Assembly (NCBI GenBank): GCA_035574155.1
Contig: DATLZD010000060.1
Coordinates: 1 to 9,018 of the forward strand
Source of the DNA: HRBIN24 sp035574155
GTDB taxonomy: Bacteria > Chloroflexota > Dehalococcoidia > SM23-28-2 > HRBIN24
Direction: 5' to 3'
Length of the DNA: 9,018 nt
The notes beneath the pieces are model-generated. The model searched no databases, had not been told where the DNA came from, and saw only the letters and a program-made list of their open reading frames with translations. This document shows, piece after piece, positions 5,843 through 9,018 of this stretch (positions within the stretch are counted from its first letter, which is position 1; each line of letters opens with the position of its first letter). The position numbers and the translations under genes were made by a program.

Positions 5843-6904
5843 ATGAGCCAACCGAGCGGCGGCAAGAGCGAGCGGCTGCAGGCCCTGGAGATGGCCATCA
5901 GCCAGATCGAGAAGGAGTTCGGGCGCGGGGCCATCATGCGCCTAGGGGAGGCGGGCCAGCGGCTCCAGGTGGAGGCCATACCCACCGGCTCCCTGGCCCT
6001 GGACCTGGCGCTGGGGGTCGGGGGCATACCGCGTGGGCGGGTGACGGAGATCTTCGGTCCCGAGATGGCGGGCAAGTCCACCTTGGCCATGAGCGTCATC
6101 GCCCAGGCGCAGCGCATGGGCGGAGTGGCCGCCTACATCGACGTGGAACACGCCCTGGACCCCACCTTCGCTGCGGCCATAGGCATCAACGTGGGAGACC
6201 TGCTGGTCTCCCAGCCGGACACGGGCGAGCAGGCCCTGGAGATAGCTGAGGCCCTGGTGCGCAGCAACGCCGTGGATGTGGTGGTGGTGGACTCGGTGGC
6301 CGCCCTGGTGCCACGGGCGGAGCTGGAGGGTGACATGGGCGACTCCCTGCCCGGCCTCCAGGCCCGCCTCATGTCCCAGGCCCTGCGCAAGCTGACGGCC
6401 ACCATCTCCCGGACCCGGACCGCCGTCATATTCATCAACCAGTTGCGGGAGAAGATCGGCATCGTCTTCGGCAGCCCCGAGGTGACGCCGGGCGGACGCG
6501 CCCTCAAGTTCTACGCCTCGGTGCGCATCGACCTGCGACGGATGGAGGCCATCAAGTCCGGCAGCCAGATCATCGGCAACCGGGTGAGGGCCAAGATCGT
6601 CAAGAACAAGGTGGCGCCGCCCTTCCGAACGGCCGAGTTCGAGATCATCTTCCACGGCCCCAACGTTGGCATCGCCCGCGAGGGCGACATCCTCGACCTG
6701 GGGGCTGCCCTGGGCATCCTGCGCAAGCAAGGGGCCTTCTACTCCTACGGCGAGACGCGGCTGGGCCAGGGCCGCGAGCAGGCCAAGGAGTTCCTGCGCC
6801 AGAACCCTGCCCTGGCCGACGAGCTGGAGAGGCTGGTGCGGGCCAAGGCCGAGGAGGCAGCCCCCGCCGTCGCCTTCGCCCCGGCCGAGCCCGAAGCGCC
6901 CTGA
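5843..6904 (+). CDS. recA: Recombinase RecA with variant Walker A
   Basis: 353 residues; the standard bacterial strand-exchange ATPase that forms filaments on single-stranded DNA and supports LexA autocleavage. Visible are the N-terminal helix (EKEFGRGAIMRLGE), the P-loop at 72-79, DVEHALDP with catalytic Glu102, SQPDTGEQALEI, the Walker B strand VVVVDSVAAL, the L1 region EGDMGDS, FINQLREKIG (197-206), the L2 region EVTPGGRALKFYASVR and a short Ala/Pro/Glu tail. The P-loop reads GPEMAGKS, whereas the usual bacterial form is GPESSGKT (or a one-residue variant); the essential Lys78 is kept. All other motifs are intact, so it is probably active. No recX follows; the next gene is an iron exporter. 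Confidence 0.97.
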   Translation: MSQPSGGKSERLQALEMAISQIEKEFGRGAIMRLGEAGQRLQVEAIPTGSLALDLALGVGGIPRGRVTEIFGPEMAGKSTLAMSVIAQAQRMGGVAAYIDVEHALDPTFAAAIGINVGDLLVSQPDTGEQALEIAEALVRSNAVDVVVVDSVAALVPRAELEGDMGDSLPGLQARLMSQALRKLTATISRTRTAVIFINQLREKIGIVFGSPEVTPGGRALKFYASVRIDLRRMEAIKSGSQIIGNRVRAKIVKNKVAPPFRTAEFEIIFHGPNVGIAREGDILDLGAALGILRKQGAFYSYGETRLGQGREQAKEFLRQNPALADELERLVRAKAEEAAPAVAFAPAEPEAP

Positions 6905-6931
6905 GGGGCTCCGCCGCCCCGCGCTACACGC

Positions 6932-6964
6932 CCCCCGGCGGCCACGGCCTTGGCCGCCCGGGGG
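6932..6964 (+). terminator. GC-rich hairpin after recA, possible weak terminator
   Basis: CCCCCGGCGGCC (6932-6943) pairs with GGCCGCC-C-GGGGG (6952-6964) with one bulged C at 6959 and an 8-nt loop. No uninterrupted T tract follows (ACTTAGTTT), so termination may be partial. The candidate -35 of the next gene lies in its loop and 3' arm. Confidence 0.5.
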
Positions 6965-6990
6965 ACTTAGTTTAAAATCGTTCTAAGGTG
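6950..6990 (+). promoter_or_regulatory. Promoter of the MbfA-like gene, leaderless or very short leader
   Basis: -35-like TTGGCC (6950-6955), a 17-bp spacer and -10 TAAAAT (6973-6978). GTG 6988 begins exactly 9 nt after the -10, matching pyrD and yggS. A competing reading uses AAGGTG (6985-6990) as Shine-Dalgarno for ATG 6997, 6 nt further on, with a roughly 12-nt leader. Confidence 0.55.
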
Positions 6991-8160
6991 AGTGCCATGG
7001 ACAGGACCCAGCGCAACCTGTGGTCGGCCTTCTTGGGGGAGGCCAAGGCCAACCGCATGTATCTGGCCTACGCCCTGAAGGCCCTGGAGGAGGGGCACCC
7101 GGAGGTGGCCCAGGTGTTCATGGAGGCGGCCGGCGCCGAGACCGTCCACGCCCTCAGCCACCTGAGGGTCCTGGGAGAGGTGCGCTCCACCCTGGAGAAC
7201 CTGCGGGCTGTCACCGAGGGCGAAGCCTACGAGTTCGAGACCATGTACCCGCGCTTCGTCCGCGAGGCCGAGGACGACGGCCGCCCCGATGCCGCCGAGA
7301 GCTTCCGCCTGGCCCTGGAGGGGGAGAGGGAGCACCTGAAGCGTTTCCGGGCCGCGCTGCAGCACCTGGAACGCAAGACGGGCCAAAAGGCCCCGGCGCC
7401 GCCCCGCCCCTCGGCGGTCGTCCAGGAGATGCCCGCCCCGGAGGTCGTGTCCCTTCCCCAGGCGGCCCAGGAAGTGCTCACCGAGAAGCAGCGCATCGCC
7501 CGCCTGGCCCGCATCCGGGAGGTCATCTTCGGCATGCAGGACGGGCTGGTGACGGCTGCCACCGTGGGGCCCGCGGTGGCAGGGGCCACCGCCACTGGGT
7601 CCACCGTCATCGTGGCCGGGCTGGCAGCGGTCCTGGGCGGCACCCTCTCCATGTCGGCGGGGAGCTTCCTCGGCTCGCGGGCCGAGCGCCAGGTGCAGGA
7701 GGCGGAGCTGGCGCGGGAGGCCTGGGAGATCGAGAACCGTCCCGAGGAGGAGATGGCCGAGCTGATCGAGATCTACCGCTTGGAGGGCTTCACCTACGAC
7801 CAGGCCCGGGAGATGGCGGAGCGCGTGGCCGCCGATAAGGGGCTGTGGCTGAAGACCATGGCCGAGAAGGAGCTGGGCCTCAGCTCTGAGACGCTGCCCG
7901 AGCCCTCCAAGGACGCCCTGGCCATGGGCGCCTCTTACCTCGGCGGAGGCGTCCTGCCCATCATCCCCTACTTCTTCGCTGCCGGTGCGGTGGCGGTGGC
8001 GGCCTCCATCGCCATCGCCGTGGCCGCCCTGTTCGCCATCGGTGCCGTCAAGGGGCTGCTGGTGCGCCGCAACCCGCTTCTCTCCGGCGCCGAGGTGACG
8101 GCGGTGGGTGGGATAGTGGCGGTGGCGGCCTACTTCCTGGGGCGCATCGCCCCGGTTTAG
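6988..8160 (+). CDS. mbfA: MbfA-like rubrerythrin-VIT1 fusion, membrane iron exporter
   Basis: 390 residues from GTG 6988 (387 from ATG 6997). Residues 8-125 form a rubrerythrin-type four-helix domain with the full diiron set: Glu18, Glu51-x2-His54, Glu79, Glu82 and Glu113-x2-His116. There is no rubredoxin zinc knuckle. A Pro/Ala linker (about 130-165) leads to a CCC1/VIT1 transporter: REVIFGMQDGLVTA (Asp185 in TM1), a Gly-rich TM2 ending in LSMSAGSFLGSRAE, a Glu-rich cytoplasmic metal-binding helix region, and three C-terminal membrane segments with LPIIPYFF. The usual Glu of the SMxxGE motif is Ser here. This order matches MbfA, described in Bradyrhizobium and Agrobacterium as an iron exporter protecting against iron and peroxide stress. 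The same role is inferred here. Confidence 0.88.
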   Translation: MSAMDRTQRNLWSAFLGEAKANRMYLAYALKALEEGHPEVAQVFMEAAGAETVHALSHLRVLGEVRSTLENLRAVTEGEAYEFETMYPRFVREAEDDGRPDAAESFRLALEGEREHLKRFRAALQHLERKTGQKAPAPPRPSAVVQEMPAPEVVSLPQAAQEVLTEKQRIARLARIREVIFGMQDGLVTAATVGPAVAGATATGSTVIVAGLAAVLGGTLSMSAGSFLGSRAERQVQEAELAREAWEIENRPEEEMAELIEIYRLEGFTYDQAREMAERVAADKGLWLKTMAEKELGLSSETLPEPSKDALAMGASYLGGGVLPIIPYFFAAGAVAVAASIAIAVAALFAIGAVKGLLVRRNPLLSGAEVTAVGGIVAVAAYFLGRIAPV

Positions 8161-8215
8161 AAGTCATCCTGCATAGAAATAAACTATCCTGGACATTGGT
8201 AGTCATTCAGGCACC

Positions 8216-8245
8216 TTGACTGGCCCCTCCTACGGGGCCTAAGAT
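8216..8245 (+). promoter_or_regulatory. rny promoter with a perfect dyad filling the spacer
   Basis: -35 TTGACT (8216-8221) and -10 TAAGAT (8240-8245) are separated by 18 bp. Those 18 bp are exactly a perfect inverted repeat, GGCCCC (8222-8227), 6-nt centre, GGGGCC (8234-8239). A regulator dimer bound there would sit between the two promoter elements. No T tract follows, so a terminator for the upstream gene is less likely. The predicted start is near 8252. Confidence 0.6.
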
Positions 8246-8251
8246 GAAGCT

Positions 8252-8289
8252 GAGGGTCGAACCTTAACAAGCAACATCGGTTGACTCTT
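8252..8289 (+). promoter_or_regulatory. 5'-terminal hairpin in the rny leader
   Basis: GAGGGTC (8252-8258) can pair with GACTCTT (8283-8289, two G-U pairs) and, past a bulged G8259, AACC (8260-8263) pairs with GGTT (8279-8282), leaving a 15-nt loop. The stem starts at the predicted transcript 5' end and stops before the ribosome binding site region (8297-8308), so it should not block translation but could shield the 5' end. Confidence 0.4.
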
Positions 8290-8313
8290 GTCAGCCAAGG
8301 AAGTGAGGTCGCT

Positions 8314-9018
8314 ATGCCGGAAGGCATACTATTCGCTATTGTTTTCGGCCTTCTCGGCGCGGCGGCAGGGGCGATAGGCGGCGCTATACTGCAGCAGCGT
8401 GTCACCCATTCCCGCATCGCCGCCGCCGAGCAGAACGCCGCCCGCATCTTGAACGAGGCCGAAAGGCGCCACAAGGAACTGCTCATCGAGGCCCGGGAAG
8501 AGGCCCTGCGCGTCAAGAACCAGGTCGAAGCGGAGCTAAAGGAGCGACGCAACGAGCTACAACGCCTAGAGAAGCGCCTGCTACAAAAGGAAGAGAGCCT
8601 GGAACGCAAGCAGGAGGCCCTGGAGCGTCGCGAGCGTGCCCTGGCTGAACGGGAGGCCCGACTGGAGGAGACGCGTCTCCAGCTCCAGCGGCTGGAGGAG
8701 CAGCAGCGCCAGGAGCTGGAGCGGGTGGCCGGCCTCAGCGTGCAGGAGGCCCGCGATATCCTCCTGGCCGAGGTGGAGCGCGAGGTCCGGGAGGAGGCCT
8801 CCCGCCGCGTCCGCGACATCGAACAGCAGCTACGACAGGAGGCGGAGGAACGGGCCCGCAAGATCCTGGTCACCGCCATGCAGCGGCTGACCAGCGAGGT
8901 GGTGTCCGAGGCCACCGTCTCGGTGGTGCCCCTGCCCTCGGAGGACATGAAGGGGCGCATCATCGGCCGCGAGGGGCGCAACATCCGCACCCTGGAGCAC
9001 CTCACCGGGGTGGACGTC
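8314..9018 (+). CDS. rny: Ribonuclease Y, N-terminal part (cut by window end)
   Basis: The first 235 codons of an expected 500-520; no stop in the window. RNase Y is a membrane-anchored endoribonuclease that starts mRNA decay in many Gram-positive bacteria and relatives. An N-terminal TM helix (about 4-26, Gly/Ala-rich) is followed by a long charged coiled coil (about 30-180), then ARKILVTAMQRLTSEVV, the conserved SVVPLPSEDMKGRIIGREGRNIRTLE and the KH-domain GxxG loop (Gly218-Arg-Glu-Gly221). The catalytic HD domain would lie beyond the edge. ATG 8314 has AAGGA (8297-8301) and GAGG (8305-8308) upstream and gives the expected membrane anchor. recA and rny are near neighbours in many bacteria. 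Confidence 0.96.
   Translation, partial: MPEGILFAIVFGLLGAAAGAIGGAILQQRVTHSRIAAAEQNAARILNEAERRHKELLIEAREEALRVKNQVEAELKERRNELQRLEKRLLQKEESLERKQEALERRERALAEREARLEETRLQLQRLEEQQRQELERVAGLSVQEARDILLAEVEREVREEASRRVRDIEQQLRQEAEERARKILVTAMQRLTSEVVSEATVSVVPLPSEDMKGRIIGREGRNIRTLEHLTGVDV

Noticed and set aside
7020..7838. 272-codon plus-strand frame inside the MbfA-like gene
   Set aside because: Gly/Arg/Pro-rich shift-frame shadow; the other frame has all diiron ligands and VIT1 motifs.
8162..8206. AGTCAT repeated at 8162 and 8201 after the MbfA-like gene
   Set aside because: Six-base repeat with poor flanking match, 39 bp apart; compatible with chance.
8281..8286. Second TTGACT as a -35 for rny
   Set aside because: No -10-like hexamer lies 16-18 bp downstream; that position is the ribosome binding site.
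8184..9005. Minus-strand Ser/Arg-rich open frame opposite rny
   Set aside because: This composition is the expected antisense of a Glu/Arg-rich coiled coil; the plus frame is clearly RNase Y.

Overview
This GC-rich window reads as an ordinary chromosomal housekeeping segment. Gene content and order (yggS-proC-yggT-recA-x-rny), many GTG starts, the style of the GT-C membrane protein and the small Cys/His protein suggest a Chloroflexota bacterium, perhaps Dehalococcoidia-like. That assignment is an inference from protein style, not a database match. I see no phage, insertion sequence, CRISPR array, tRNA or rRNA.

Layout. Positions 1-270 hold two apparent divergent promoters with foldable leaders. 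A small Cys/His (putative zinc-binding) protein follows at 271-525 and is closed by a textbook terminator at 546-573. Next comes a rightward group: pyrD (640-1611), a large GT-C-like membrane glycosyltransferase (1656-3383) and a two-helix membrane protein (3390-3644). A leftward ABM-like alpha/beta-barrel gene (3635-3970) overlaps the last of these tail to tail. Its promoter appears to share a symmetric -10 with yggS. The rightward run yggS (4020-4691), proC (4704-5504), yggT (5507-5764) follows. Then come recA (5843-6904), an MbfA-like rubrerythrin-VIT1 iron-export fusion (6988-8160) and the start of rny/RNase Y (8314 to window end).

Function. The genes cover pyrimidine synthesis (PyrD), PLP homeostasis (YggS), the last step of proline synthesis (ProC), recombination (RecA), iron and peroxide handling (MbfA-like) and mRNA turnover (RNase Y). 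They look like separate transcription units rather than one pathway.

Most interesting are the expression signals. Three genes (pyrD, yggS, mbfA-like) have a -10 hexamer exactly 9 nt before the start codon, implying leaderless or nearly leaderless mRNAs. yggT appears to start at AUC behind a strong Shine-Dalgarno. The rny promoter spacer is exactly one perfect 18-bp inverted repeat, and its mRNA would begin with a hairpin. RecA carries a non-standard Walker A (GPEMAGKS). No wholly new multi-gene system is evident.
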